Positions 32,601 through 42,529 of a DNA stretch of 64,000 nt are shown one piece after another. Origin of the DNA: Saccopteryx bilineata (taxonomy: Eukaryota > Chordata > Mammalia > Chiroptera > Emballonuridae); contig NC_089493.1 in the NCBI RefSeq assembly GCF_036850765.1, positions 191,089,640 to 191,153,639 of the forward strand, read 5' to 3'. Position numbers and translations under genes: made by a program. The notes under the pieces were generated by a model that was given only the letters and a program-made list of their open reading frames with translations, had not been told where the DNA came from and did no database searches. Position 1 is the stretch's first letter; each line of letters opens with the position of its first letter.

Positions 32601-33167
32601 GGCGGTCACTATCCCACTGACCAGAAGCGCCGAGAGAAGTCTAGGTGGAGATGGACCTTCTTTCTCAACACCACTCTCCTGTCCGACCTCGGTATGACGT
32701 CAGAATTACACAAATACATCATAACCCAAATTATATCGAAGTGGAGAGGCGTAAGGCGAAACTAAAATGTTCTGGGACGAAAAGAAATACAGAAGTGGTT
32801 CCCTGTAAGAGCTAAGGGATCTGAAGGAACTTGGGGCGTCCAACCCTGGAGAACAGAAACCCCGTCCAAACAAGGGGATCCGTGGCTTCTTTCTGTGAGC
32901 CGGGCTTCCGTTACAGCTTCCCACTTCCGTTGAGAGTAAGGTCCGCCTTCTCAGACCCTCTCGGCACTCTCTCCTCTCCTCAGAGGGCTGGGAGACCTTC
33001 CAAATCTATCAGGACTTTGCAGGACTGGTTCTATTTCCATTAGGCTACGGAGTGGAAGATTTGAGGGGATGTTTTGGTGGGGAGGAACTCAAGTGTGAAA
33101 TTGCAACCTGCTGGCTGAAGTAGCCAACATGTTATTACACGTAGGAAACAGAAGTTGTTTCTGGAAG
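32601..33167. other. Unique non-coding DNA
   Basis: No repeat or gene is recognised. Confidence 0.35.
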
Positions 33168-33227
33168 GGTTAGATCAGGGGTCAGGAACCTTTTTGGCTG
33201 AGAGAGCCATGAACATCACATATTTTA

Positions 33228-33629
33228 TTTTATTTTATTTTTTTCATTTTTCTGAAGCTGGAAACAGGGAGAGACAGTCAGACAGACTCCCGCATGCGCC
33301 CGACCGGGATCCACCCGGCTCACCCACCAGGGGGCGATGCTCTGCCCACCAGGGGGCGATGCTCTGCCCATCCTGGACGTCGCCATGTTGCGACCAGAGC
33401 CACTCTAGCGCCTGAGGCAGAGGCCACAGAGCCATCCCCAGCGCCCGGGCCATCTTTGCTCCAATGGAGCCTTGGCTGCGGGAGGGGAAGAGAGAGACAG
33501 AGAGGAAAGCGCGGCGGAGGGGTGGAGAAGCAAATGGGCACTTCTCCTGTGTGCCCTGGCCGGGAATCGAACCTGGGTTCTCCGCACACTAGGCCGACGC
33601 TCTACCGCTGAGCCAACCGGCCAGGGCAG
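33228..33629 (-). mobile_element. Long Ves-like SINE inside the MITE
   Basis: Complete minus-strand copy. The target duplication CATCACATATTTTA occurs at 33214-33227 and 33630-33643, both inside the MITE arm, so the SINE is younger than the MITE. Confidence 0.95.
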
Positions 33630-33713
33630 CATCACATATTTTAAAATGTAATTCCGTGAGGGCCCTACAACGACCCGTGTATGTTATGCATTATCCAATA
33701 AAAATTTGGTGTT

Positions 33714-34024
33714 GCCTGACCAGGTGGTGGCGCAGTGGATAGAGCATCGGACTGGGATGTGGAGGACCTAGATTCGAGACCTCAAGGTCGCCAGCTTGAG
33801 TGCGGGCTCATCTGGTTTGAGCAAAGCTCACCAGCTTGGACCCAGGGTCGCTGGCTCGAGCAAGAGGTTACTCGGTCTGCTGAAGCCCCGCGGTCAAAGC
33901 ACATATGAGAAAGCAATCAATGAACAACTAAGGAGCCACAACAAAGAATTGATGTTTCTCATCTTTCTCCCTTCCTGTCTGTCTGTCCCTATCTGTCCCT
34001 CTCTCTGAAAAAAAAAAAAATTTT
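33714..34024 (+). mobile_element. Rhin-like SINE inside the MITE
   Basis: Plus-strand copy with head GCCTGACCAGGTGGTGGCGC. It ends in A13 then TTTTTTTGG; the flanking 'tttggtgtt' occurs at 33705-33713 and about 34026-34034. It lies in the same host MITE, 85 bp from the opposite-strand SINE. Confidence 0.9.
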
Positions 34025-34237
34025 TTTTGGTGTTGTCTCAGAGGACAGCTGTGATTGGCTCCAGCCACCTGCAACCATGAACATGAGTGGTAGGAAAGGA
34101 ATGGATTGTAATACATGAGAATGTTTTATATTTTTAACATTATTATTATTATTATTTTTATTAAAGATTTGTCTGCGAGCCATCAAAATAGCCACATCTG
34201 GCTGGCGAGCCATAGGTTCCCGACCCCTGGGTTAGAC

Positions 34238-34659
34238 TGATGACTGATAAAGGGGTACCAGACGTGTGGAGGACAGCCCCTTATTTGGGGAGCTATTATG
34301 TTCTCTTGGTCCCCACTGACTCAGATTCTGGGGGCAGAATGGCTCAAGGTTGGCATTAGTCACGTGAGATGTCATAGTGGTTCCTTCCCGCTTCACAGTC
34401 CCGAGATTGCAATTTGAACCTTGATGCTGATTCGTTCTGTTCCTTGTCCATCTCCAGCAATGCTCCCCTCCTTCCACTGTCTCCATTCTCTTGTGTTACT
34501 GACTGAGACGACTTTCATTAGATTGAAGGCCATTATTATGTCTGACGTAATAATTGGGCCCGGTGTCTTTCCGGATAATGCTTTCCTTGTTCGTTCACTG
34601 CCACTGATTAGCCCTCCTTTCTATTCAATAGATTTGGAAAACTCCCCCTTTCCTGACCT
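34238..34659. other. Unique non-coding DNA
   Basis: AT-balanced unique sequence with 'tgtctgacgtaataattgggccc' near 34540. No repeat or gene is recognised. Confidence 0.35.
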
Positions 34660-34890
34660 ATGAGGCAGAACCTACCTCCCGTCGTAAAGCTGGGAATGCC
34701 AAACACCCTCTGTCCCAGACTCCTTTGCAGCTATGGCAAACACAACTGTCCTAGGCTCAGTCAACCAAGCCCTCCTGCTCCAAGATTTGAAACGGAAGCT
34801 GTGACTGGAAGAATCCGGAAACACACAGGACACGTGTGAGAAGGGGAGGATGGCAGGGGAGACAGCACGTTGAGTTTGCAAGGGAAGCAT
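34660..34890 (+). mobile_element. Possible ancient LTR fragment
   Basis: 'cccagactcctttgcagctatggc' followed by 'gatttgaaacggaagctgtgactgg' resembles an old LTR-like mammalian repeat. The family is uncertain. Confidence 0.3.
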
Positions 34891-35149
34891 CCAGAATTCA
34901 GCCTCAGTAGTGGTGGCCACCACATCAGTGTACGCCGCCCGGGTGGGGCGTCTTCACAGGACCAATTCTGTGATGTTATTTCAGGCTTGTTCTTGGTTTA
35001 CAGCCTTCAAGCTGATTTTAGTGTCCCTCCAAGATTCAGTGAGCCAACTAATGTCACTTCACCAGTCCTTTTCCTGCTTAGATGAGCCAGGGTTTAGTGT
35101 TGGTTGCTTACAAATAAGTGACATCCTGACAGAGACAGATGTTCTGAGT
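34891..35149. other. Unique non-coding DNA
   Basis: Nothing recognised. Confidence 0.3.
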
Positions 35150-35375
35150 TTCCAACTGGAGCCCTCCATGCTTGCTCTCAGCCTGAGGCTTTGCACGCGT
35201 CGCTTCTTCAACCTGGAGCGGTCGCCCACAGCCCTGGCATTCTGGGCGGCTCACCCTCACACCCTGCACGTTCCTCCTGGGAGCGCTTACCTGGCTGCGA
35301 TCTCTCTGTTTATCTCTGGGTCTCCCCCAGGTGAGACTAGAACCTGCATGTGTCACTGTATAGTCATGCTGGGCC
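35150..35375 (+). mobile_element. L2 LINE 3' fragment
   Basis: 'ctcagcctgaggctttgcacgc', 'ttcttcaacctggagcg' and 'gtttatctctgggtctcccc' resemble diverged L2 3' sequence. Confidence 0.5.
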
Positions 35376-35388
35376 TGTGAACATCATT

Positions 35389-35536
35389 GAAGGAAGGAAG
35401 GAAGGAAGGAAGGAGGGAGGGAGGGAGGGAGGGAGGGAGGGAGGGAGGGAGGGAGGGAGGAAAGAAAGAAGGAAGAAAAGAAGAGAGGGAAGGAAGGAAG
35501 GAAGGATGGAGGGAGGGAGGAGGGAAGGAGAGAGGA
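35389..35536 (+). repeat. Polypurine (GGAA/GGGA)n tract
   Basis: About 148 bp of pure A/G on the plus strand, first GGAA, then a block of GGGA units, then mixed. The mirror-type symmetry of such tracts favours triplex (H-DNA). The long lysine/glycine/arginine and proline/serine/leucine frames across it are artefacts. Confidence 0.95.
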
Positions 35537-35607
35537 ACTGATGGCACTCTCCCAGGCCAGAAGAGCCCCCCAGCGGAGCCCCGCCCTCACTTCCCAGCAG
35601 CCCAGGA

Positions 35608-35826
35608 CCCTGGTCCGCAAACTGCGGCTCCTCGCGAGCCACACGCGGCTCTTTGGCCCCTTGAGTGTGGCTCTTCCACAAAATACCACATGCGGGCGCT
35701 ACCTCGATAATAAGAAATGTACCTACCTTTATAGTTTAAGTTTAAACAATTTGGCTCTCAAAAGAAATTTCAATCGTTGTCCTGTCGATATCTGGGTCTG
35801 TTGGCTCATGAGTTTGCTGCCCACTG
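35608..35826. mobile_element. hAT-type MITE, same family as the 14450 copy
   Basis: 219 bp; interior 'ggctctttggccccttgagtgtggctcttccac' and 'tttaagtttaaacaatttggctctcaaaag' is near identical to 14450-14668. The left end is mutated (CCCTGGTCCGCAAACT). The 8-bp flanks GCCCAGGA and GCCAGGGC match only partly, so the duplication is uncertain. Confidence 0.85.
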
Positions 35827-35834
35827 GCCAGGGC

Positions 35835-36239
35835 ATCTTAAACTTTTGGGCTCAGCGGCCCCCAGCGCTGTTGCCTCATTTCACTTCCAGCAGCCTTTCT
35901 GGTGTATCTCCTGTGCCCCAGCCCACTTCAGACCTTGCAGGTACAAGAACAGAAGCCCCAGGCATTTGGAGGATGGGTCAGCACCAAGCCCGTTAAGTGG
36001 CCGGGTTGCCATAGTGATTCCTTCACGGTGCCGGTTGCTTGAGGAACTGAGCACTGAAGGGAACAATTACTGCAGCCGCATCCGTCTATTTACCAGTTTT
36101 CAATAATGGGCCAGATCGAGCGCCACACGCAAAAAGAGGTTTCAAACAAACAGTAGTGCCTGCATGGGCCTGGTCCCCACGCCCCCTCCTCCCCATCACT
36201 GAGACACAAAGCTGTACTTCTCGGGGATCAGGGATTGGC
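35835..36239. other. Unique non-coding DNA
   Basis: No gene or repeat is recognised. Confidence 0.35.
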
Positions 36240-36435
36240 AACCACTGCTGGACTGTCATCTTGCCAGCACCCAGTGTGGGCCACGTACGCTACCAGAATG
36301 GAAACAGCCGTACAAAGTGAATAGTATCATTCCCATCTCCCAGATGAGGAGACCGAGGCCCATGGGGTGTAGTGACCCGCCCAGAGCCGCACAGCGGGGA
36401 AGTGCAGAGGCAGCATTTCAGTCCACGCTCCGTCC
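36240..36435 (+). mobile_element. MIR SINE
   Basis: 'tatcattcccatctcccagatgaggagaccgaggcccatggggtgtagtgacccgcccagagccgcacagc' is a clear MIR 3' half; the upstream part is diverged. Confidence 0.85.
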
Positions 36436-36539
36436 AAGGCGGCCAAGTCCCCCTGCACTGTGGACATCGTCCCGGCCTCCCTGTGAGAAAGCTCCCTGGG
36501 AAATGAGGCTCCCGCCGTCTCCTGTCTTACCATCACCAC

Positions 36540-36740
36540 GTCCTGCTGTCGTTTATTCCAAAGGTGGGCGGGCAGTTGTTTATTTATAATTCATGCGCAA
36601 TAATTCAGCTGTGTTTACACAGAACAGTTTCACACTTTTACTGCCAAACCAGCAAGCCCAGTGCTGGGCACTTTGGACCCAAAGTTGGCACATTTGCTAA
36701 GTTAAAAAGGAAAAGAAGAAGAAAGCTTCTCCTTAACTGC
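36540..36740. other. AT-rich unique block, possible conserved non-coding element
   Basis: 'gttgtttatttataattcatgcgcaataattcagctgtgtttacacag' holds Fox-like (TGTTTAT, TGTTTAC), homeodomain and E-box sites, with no repeat signature. Confidence 0.35.
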
Positions 36741-36765
36741 TGAGCTGCCGGTCGGTTTTCCCGCC

Positions 36766-36896
36766 CCTAAAAGCGGTCTTCGCTTTCCCAACTGCATCCA
36801 GCCCGGCCTCGCCGCCCTGAGCTCCGCGCGCGCTTGGTCCGCAGCGTGTGTACAGAGCTCGGAGGGGAACGACGTGGATCCTGACCGGGCGGCTCA
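36766..36896. other. Short CpG-rich patch
   Basis: A dense CpG run ('ctccgcgcgcgcttggtccgcagcg') follows the AT-rich block. It is too short to call a CpG island, and no promoter element is evident. Confidence 0.3.
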
Positions 36897-37060
36897 GGGC
36901 AGACCTCCGGCTCCTCCATTAGCAGCTGGGGGATCTTGAGCAAATCGCTTAACCTCTCTGTGCTTCCATCTCCTCCCCGGTGGCTGAAAAAGAAGCCCCT
37001 TCACCATAGGGTTATTCTGGGGATGAAATTAAAGAACAGGTGTGTGGGGCATGGGACAGT
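36897..37060 (+). mobile_element. MIR SINE
   Basis: 'gcagctgggggatcttgagcaaatcgcttaacctctctgtgcttccatc', 'gggttattctggggatgaaattaaag' follow the MIR order. Confidence 0.8.
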
Positions 37061-37639
37061 GTCAGGAGGCGGGGGGGGGGGGGGTGTTGCAGATAGCCGA
37101 GTGGACGTCAGCCACTGTCAGAGGTGGCAGGGCTGCTGGGTGCCCAGTCGGGGGTCCCTTTCCTCCTCTCAGCCTGTGGGCCCAGCTCCCCCCGCACTTC
37201 CTTCTTCTGCTCTGATAACAAGAAACAGGTGTCAGTGGCCTGGGGGTCTCTTCTCCCAAATCGCGACTCCCAGTTCGGCCGCCGAGGCCTGCCTTTCTTT
37301 CTCCTGTGAGCATCTCTCACGTGGGACAGAGGGGACCATGTCTTCCCCAGCTGGAAGCCCTCCACGGCCTCCCAGGGTCTAAGCTCTGGCTCCGTGGGCC
37401 GCCCCTCCGCAAACACTGTCTCCCTTCTCTTTCCCTGGCCCCGCTCCTGTTTGTTTTTAAGGCTCCTCTGAGGCTCAGCTCTTGCAGGCAGTGTCCCCGG
37501 CCCAGGTGGGGTGCCTCAAGGCCGAGAATATCCTTGTGAACCTCATCCCACCCCATTGTAACTGCCACCCCTGCAGGGAAGGCTGAGCCGTGGCTGACGT
37601 GGTCACCTCTGTCGTCCGGCACCAGGATTTCACATAGGA
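37061..37639. other. Unique GC-rich DNA with a poly-G run
   Basis: The G run spans 37071-37084. Pyrimidine-rich L2-like phrases at 37340-37520 are too diverged to call. Overlapping frames on both strands are unsupported. Confidence 0.35.
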
Positions 37640-38280
37640 GAACACATGAAATCCTGAGAACGTAGATATGAGAACACAGGGTTCATGACTTTGAAGGAGG
37701 TTGTCACCGAGAAAGAGACAAGTGGCCCCAATAGGGGAGAGCTGTCCCGGCATTCACAGCTGAGCCCTGACGTTCGCCGGTTCAACATCAGCCACTTTGC
37801 AGAACGTGGACATCAGGCAAGACCACGCCGACCAGAATGGAGCAAGACGCAGATAAGACCGCTTTGTGATCACGTCTGAAGGCAGATAAAAACAGAACGT
37901 TGTCCAAACCATGAAAATGACCACTGTCGCCGTTTTCTGTCTCATCTGAGCGATGGTTTGCTACTATTTGTTTACCAATGACAATTTCATTCCTTCCGCC
38001 TTCCAGATAAGAGGTATAAAAATCCCCCAGTGACAGAATTCCCCTTGCTACCTGACCGGGTCCAACCCAAACTTCCCTGAGCCCTCTCCAAATTCACTTG
38101 GCACAAGCCCAAGGCCTTTTATAAGCCATTTCTAACACCCTCCTGCTCAGACACCTCCCTGCGCCCCACGGTGCACGCTCCTCTGCGGGCAGTGAGCCTG
38201 TAAACCCCACTCTGCTCACATCAGGTGTGCCCCTGGAGGTCTTTGTGCTACACGGCACTGACATCATCTAGTTCTTGTCA
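37640..38280 (+). mobile_element. Candidate ancient LTR with TATA box
   Basis: Order of elements seen: 'ggagcaagacgcagataagaccgctttgtgatcacgtctg', then CCAATGACAA near 37975, TATAAAAA at 38012, and a downstream 'cttttataagcc' and 'gagcctgtaaaccccactctgctcacat' that resembles an R/U5 polyadenylation area. No internal gag or pol sequence and no flanking TG...CA pair could be fixed. Confidence 0.35.
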
Positions 38281-38929
38281 CCCTGAATTTATATATATAA
38301 ACACTTAGCTTAAGTTAAAAATATCAGCAAACGAATTGATGGCAAGAAATGCATTGCTAATAGGGAACTCGTGTCGAAGCAGAGAAGATTGCGTCTAATC
38401 TCGCTTTCTAGAGAGTAGCCTCGGCCTCCACTCCGCTGTGCGTGCACAGGGGAGGGGGGAGGTTGGCCCTCCTGGGGTCTCTGCAGGAAGAAGCACCGCT
38501 AGCATTTCTTGGGGGAAAAAACAAGGATGTTATCGTTGGGTGATGACGTGTTCCAAAGGAGCCCCTTGTTGTCTAGCCCAGCAGCTGCCTAGCTGTGGGG
38601 CCTGAGCTAGGGGCTGTCACAGTCGGTGACTCTCTCTCTGCAAGACCATCATCAGAAATGCCGAGTGATGACGCTACCATCCAATGGCCACCACGTGGCT
38701 TCCTTTCCCTTCCCCAGTCCTCCTTCCCAAGGCAAACATCCAGAGAGAGGCTTGGTTGGTAGCACAGGGGACTGAGAACAGAGCGGGTTTGGGCTTTGCG
38801 TGCTGATCAGAGGCACGCTATGTGGGGATCGGATCGCCTCTGACAATGAACGGGTCACGGGCCGAATCACCGGAACGGAGGCAGAAGGCCAACAGATGTT
38901 AGCCTGCCTGACGGACGACAACTAATTTT
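38281..38929. other. Unique non-coding DNA
   Basis: No repeat or gene is recognised. Confidence 0.35.
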
Positions 38930-39960
38930 CTTTTTAGCAACTCAAGAGAGTTGTGACGGGTGAGATTCAGGTCAAGCTAAGATCCCTCCTCGGAAACCAT
39001 AAAGTGCCTGGAGTACATGGCAGCAGAAATCCAATCTGAAATTCAGGTGATAAATGTGGCAATGGGGTCACTAATGTCCCGTCATAAATTTCTACCTGGA
39101 ACGAGGGCCAGGGAGTCACACGTGTCGGCCAGGACCCATGACAGCTCCAGGGAGGACATTAGGCCAGGCCTGAGCAATGAGGATGTTTCATTTAGGGGTT
39201 CCTGTCTCATCCCGTGCTTGGCACGAGCTGACGTCCGTCCACGGCTGTAAAATTGTCACCCTTCCCCTTCGCCTCCAAGGGAAGCCAAACTCCCTTATGG
39301 CGCTGTTTTTTTTATCACGTTTGTCCTCTGTCATTCCTTCTTCCTTTTTGCTTTGTTCCCGGCAAATTAGTGAACTGTTCCTCTGTCCGTTATTTATCTG
39401 AGTAATTTCTGGATGGAATTGCAAACATAATTGAATTTTCTCAAAAAAAAAACACAAAAAAAACCATGAATTCAAATGAGGCGACAGTAGAGGAAACAGC
39501 GTGATTAAGGAATTGTCATTCGCCGGTTGTACATCATTACCACCCAGAATTCATCGCCGGATCGCTCGCAGATGGAGTCGCTGAACTATGATTATATTTC
39601 AGGAAATGAAAGGGGACAAATCTAAAAAGGCAATAAAGCAAATTAGGAGCCTTCTTGAGGGACAGGGTTATTACCGATTAAGTACATTTGGCGTCCAAAT
39701 CGCGCGGGCGCTCTGGCAGTTTAAATTACATATCCGTGCCATCACATCTCCGCTGGCCTCAAAATTCTTTGTTAGAATGGTCTTCTAATCACGTTCTCCT
39801 TCAGCTTCCAAATTGACAGTTTGAAGGAAACACTAGAACTGATCTTTTCCGAAGGAGCCGTTTGCTCTCAAGAAGCGTCTGCCCTCAACAGCTATTAAAA
39901 GGATATCACCAGCCACTTAGTTTCTTGATTTAACTTTAAAGGAAAGTTACGGCATTCGGA
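38930..39960. other. Longest repeat-free block, likely conserved non-coding element cluster
   Basis: About 1 kb of mixed AT-rich and balanced sequence without any SINE, MIR, L2 or LTR phrase. It is rich in TAAT/ATTA cores, Fox-like and E-box motifs ('ccgttatttatctgagtaatttctgg', 'ggcagtttaaattacatatccg'). The 60-codon frames are not supported as exons. Confidence 0.4.
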
Positions 39961-40249
39961 GACGTGGCCCCAATTTCAATGTAACGGTCTGTGTTGCGTC
40001 TTTCAATAGGCTGGGTTGGGGCGGGGGGATTGGGGTAGGGCGGGGTCCGCGGCCGCGGTGCCACCCGGTCACCCAGCAGGTACACTTCCAGGGACCATGT
40101 AGGAAGGGAACCACATGCCTGGCTCCAGTTTGCTCTTTCCAGGATCCAGACGTGACTCTGGGCCCCAGCTCTGGGAGGGTGCTTGAACGGAAGCGGGAAG
40201 CTTGTCCCTTGCAGAGGGGGCTCAGACTCCTCCCAGCGGTGTGTGGGCC
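39961..40249. other. Unique non-coding DNA
   Basis: A G-rich patch lies at 40013-40047. Nothing else is recognised. Confidence 0.35.
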
Positions 40250-40365
40250 CTTGGGCCTTTGCGTCCTCATTTCTACAAGCAGATAGTACCTGCCCCATGG
40301 GGTTGTCGCCATGGTGACATGAGATGAGCGTCTAGGGTGTGCCTAGCATGTGCCATGTATAGATG
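40250..40365 (+). mobile_element. MIR SINE 3' fragment
   Basis: 'cctcatttctacaagcagatagtacctgccccatggggttgtcgcc...tgacatgagatgagcg' and 'gtgcctagcatgtgcc' follow the MIR 3' half. Confidence 0.7.
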
Positions 40366-40665
40366 ATGCCCCTCCTCTTGTGCAACCACTGTCTAGTCCT
40401 GTCTGGGTCTCATTCCGGGAGCCATTTCCCCGAGAGAATCGTGTCTAGTGATCTATATGCAACTTGAGCGATCTGTATGCAATTCCTGGAGCCTAACACT
40501 AGGATATTAACAAAGGCAAACAGCTTAGCTGAGAGATCAGGGAACGAGACAGTCAAAGAGGGGGAGTAGCACCCCCTAAAACCACTATTAGCCTAGGTGA
40601 CCACGTGCACATTTACCTGGGGCTTAGCCCTCTCAGAGGTGGCATCAGAGACCTCACCCTGTGGG
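40366..40665. other. Unique non-coding DNA
   Basis: Nothing recognised. Confidence 0.3.
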
Positions 40666-41270
40666 GAAACAGACTTCAATTAAATAGTCGAGCCAAGTCA
40701 CTAAGCAAGTAACCAAGCAGCCTCAGGACACAGGGGTGGGGCATCACAGAAATGGTTAGATGTGCAAAGAAACAGACACGTGTGACCCATACACAGGAAA
40801 ATGAAGCAGGGAACAGACATTGCTTTCCAGAGGACCCAGATATCACCCTTAACAAAGACTTCAAATTTGCCATTGTAAATATGTTCAAAGAACAAAAAGA
40901 AACCATGATTAAAGGAGTAAACACTGTCTCATCAAATAGAGAGTATCAATAAAGAGATAGAAATTGTTTTTCTTAAAAGAACATACTAAATTCTGGAGTT
41001 GAAAAGCAGAATAAATGAAATGAAAATTATACTAGAGAGGCTTAATAATAAATCTGATCTGAGCAAAGAAAGAATCAGTGAACTCAGAGATCGATTGATA
41101 GAGACTGTGCAATCTGAAGAACAGGGAGAAAAAGAATTAAGAAAATGATCAGAGCTTTAGAGCAATGTGGGACATCATTAAGCACACAGAATATGCACAT
41201 AATGGGAGTATCAGAGGGAGAGGAGAGAGAAATAAGAGCATAAAACTTTTCTCAAAAAATTGAAGGGGGA
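40666..41270 (+). mobile_element. Old L1 LINE fragment, ORF1-side
   Basis: 'gaagcagggaacagacattgc', 'ttgaaaagcagaataaatgaaatgaaaattatactagagaggc', 'gaaagaatcagtgaactcagagatcg' and 'gggacatcattaagc' match the coiled-coil side of L1 ORF1. Stop codons and frameshifts break every frame; the longest remaining is 66 codons. Confidence 0.8.
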
Positions 41271-41387
41271 AGCACTCCTCAGTCACATGGTCATACCTAA
41301 CTGCAAGGGAGGCTGGGAAATGTAGTCCAGCTTTACATCCTGGAAGAAGAGTTTTGTGGTCAGCTAGTTCAGCTCATAGTAGGTGTA
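41271..41387 (+). mobile_element. Possible ancient LTR/L1 scrap
   Basis: 'gtcacatggtcatacctaactgcaagggaggctgggaaatgtagtcc' is a phrase shared by an old mammal-wide repeat; the family is not fixed. Confidence 0.4.
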
Positions 41388-41393
41388 CCTCTT

Positions 41394-41564
41394 TTTTTTT
41401 TTTTTTTTATAAATTTTTATTAATGTTAATGGGGTGACATCAATAAATCAGGGTATATATATTCAAAGAAAACATGTCCAGATTATCTTGTCATTCAATT
41501 ATGTTGCATACCCATCACCCAAAGTCAGATTGTCCTCCGTCACCTTTTATCTAGTTTTCTTATG
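41394..41564 (-). mobile_element. 5'-truncated L1 3' tail, antisense
   Basis: T18, then 'ataaatttttattaatgttaatggggtgacatcaataaatcagg' and 'cattcaattatgttgcatacccatcacccaaagtcagattg'. This is the complement of a bat L1 3' end. Flanking G(T/C)ACCTCTTTT at about 41386 and 41564 is a plausible target duplication. Confidence 0.75.
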
Positions 41565-41574
41565 CACCTCTTTT

Positions 41575-42304
41575 AAACCTGGGAAGATTTAGAATTAAGT
41601 ATAGAAATGTAGAAGAGATTCAAATCCTTTGCATTAAAATATCGTAGTAGTGCTTTGAAATAAATTGTGTTTGTGTTCTTGTTTAAGAAAATGTGGCCTT
41701 TTAGAGTCATAGATTAACTTTGCCATTTTAATGTGAAGTGTTTAATTTAGCAATTGATTTAGAATTCAGACTTAACTTGAAATCTTCCTAAATTTAAACA
41801 AGTATTGAAACCTATAAAAGAATATAAGCTTTGTCATATTTGTAAGTGTAATGAATTAGATTTATAGTAGTTACTTAAATATTTGAGAAGGTTTGTTAGA
41901 CAACTGAAGTATTTAAAAAGAGATTCAACTATATTAATATTTGTTTACAAAAAAATGCTGTTTACAGCATTTACATTATAAATGCTGTTTACAGTGTTTA
42001 GAGCAATTTAATTAAACACATTCGTAAATGAGAAGAAGCATTTCTCGAAGGTACCCTTAAAAGTGATTGTTAAAATTTGCTAGGCTTATAAATAAGTAAT
42101 AAGATTTGTAAACAGAACTTTAAAGTTTATGAAAGAATTTGGTCCTGTATGAATTTTTAACTTTAACAAATTGAGTATTAATTTTAAAAGCCAAAGAAAC
42201 CTTGGAGTAAACTTTTAGTGCCCCAAGAACTTCCCCTGAGGACATCAAATTAATAGTTTTTTATTATTAAAAAATATGGTTGTGATAAAAAAAAAAATTC
42301 ACCA
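41575..42304. other. AT-rich unique DNA
   Basis: 730 bp of very AT-rich sequence without an assigned family. A direct repeat AAATGCTGTTTACAG lies at 41953-41967 and 41980-41994. No gene is seen. Confidence 0.4.
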
Positions 42305-42529
42305 CTAAAGAAGGGAAAAGGTGAAGTCCTCAGGCCCATTCCACTCGGTGGCTGTCATTACTAGTTTCTTGTGTCCTTTCTTTGCATATACGTACAACCC
42401 ACACCTACACCCCACTGTCTTTACCCAGAGAGGTTTATTTTGTCTAATAATCTGTGCTGCTTTTTTGCTTAACAAAACAATATATCTTAGAAACATGTTT
42501 GTGCCTCTCAAAAAAATGAAGATAAGAAT
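42305..42529. other. Unique non-coding DNA
   Basis: Nothing recognised. Confidence 0.3.

Larger units (their letters stand above)
33176..34229. mobile_element. hAT-type MITE carrying two SINEs
   Basis: Ends CAGGGGTCAGGAACC and, reversed, CAGGGGTCGGGAACC, with 8-bp flanks GGTTAGAT (33168-33175) and GGTTAGAC (34230-34237). The host element is about 320 bp once both inserts are removed. Its interior mentions 'gagagagccatgaacatcac' and 'gtctgcgagccatcaaaatagcc', which are mutual inverted-like arms around a TTA-rich centre. Confidence 0.9.

Noticed and set aside
36766..36896. CpG island promoter
   Set aside because: The CpG-rich stretch is under 150 bp, flanked by AT-rich DNA and a MIR, with no TATA, Inr or coding exon nearby.
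37640..38280. A complete endogenous retrovirus
   Set aside because: Only one LTR-like stretch is seen; no gag, pol or env reading frame and no second LTR is found in the window.
40666..41270. A conserved coiled-coil protein gene
   Set aside because: Sequence matches the ORF1 side of an old L1 with stop codons and frameshifts throughout.
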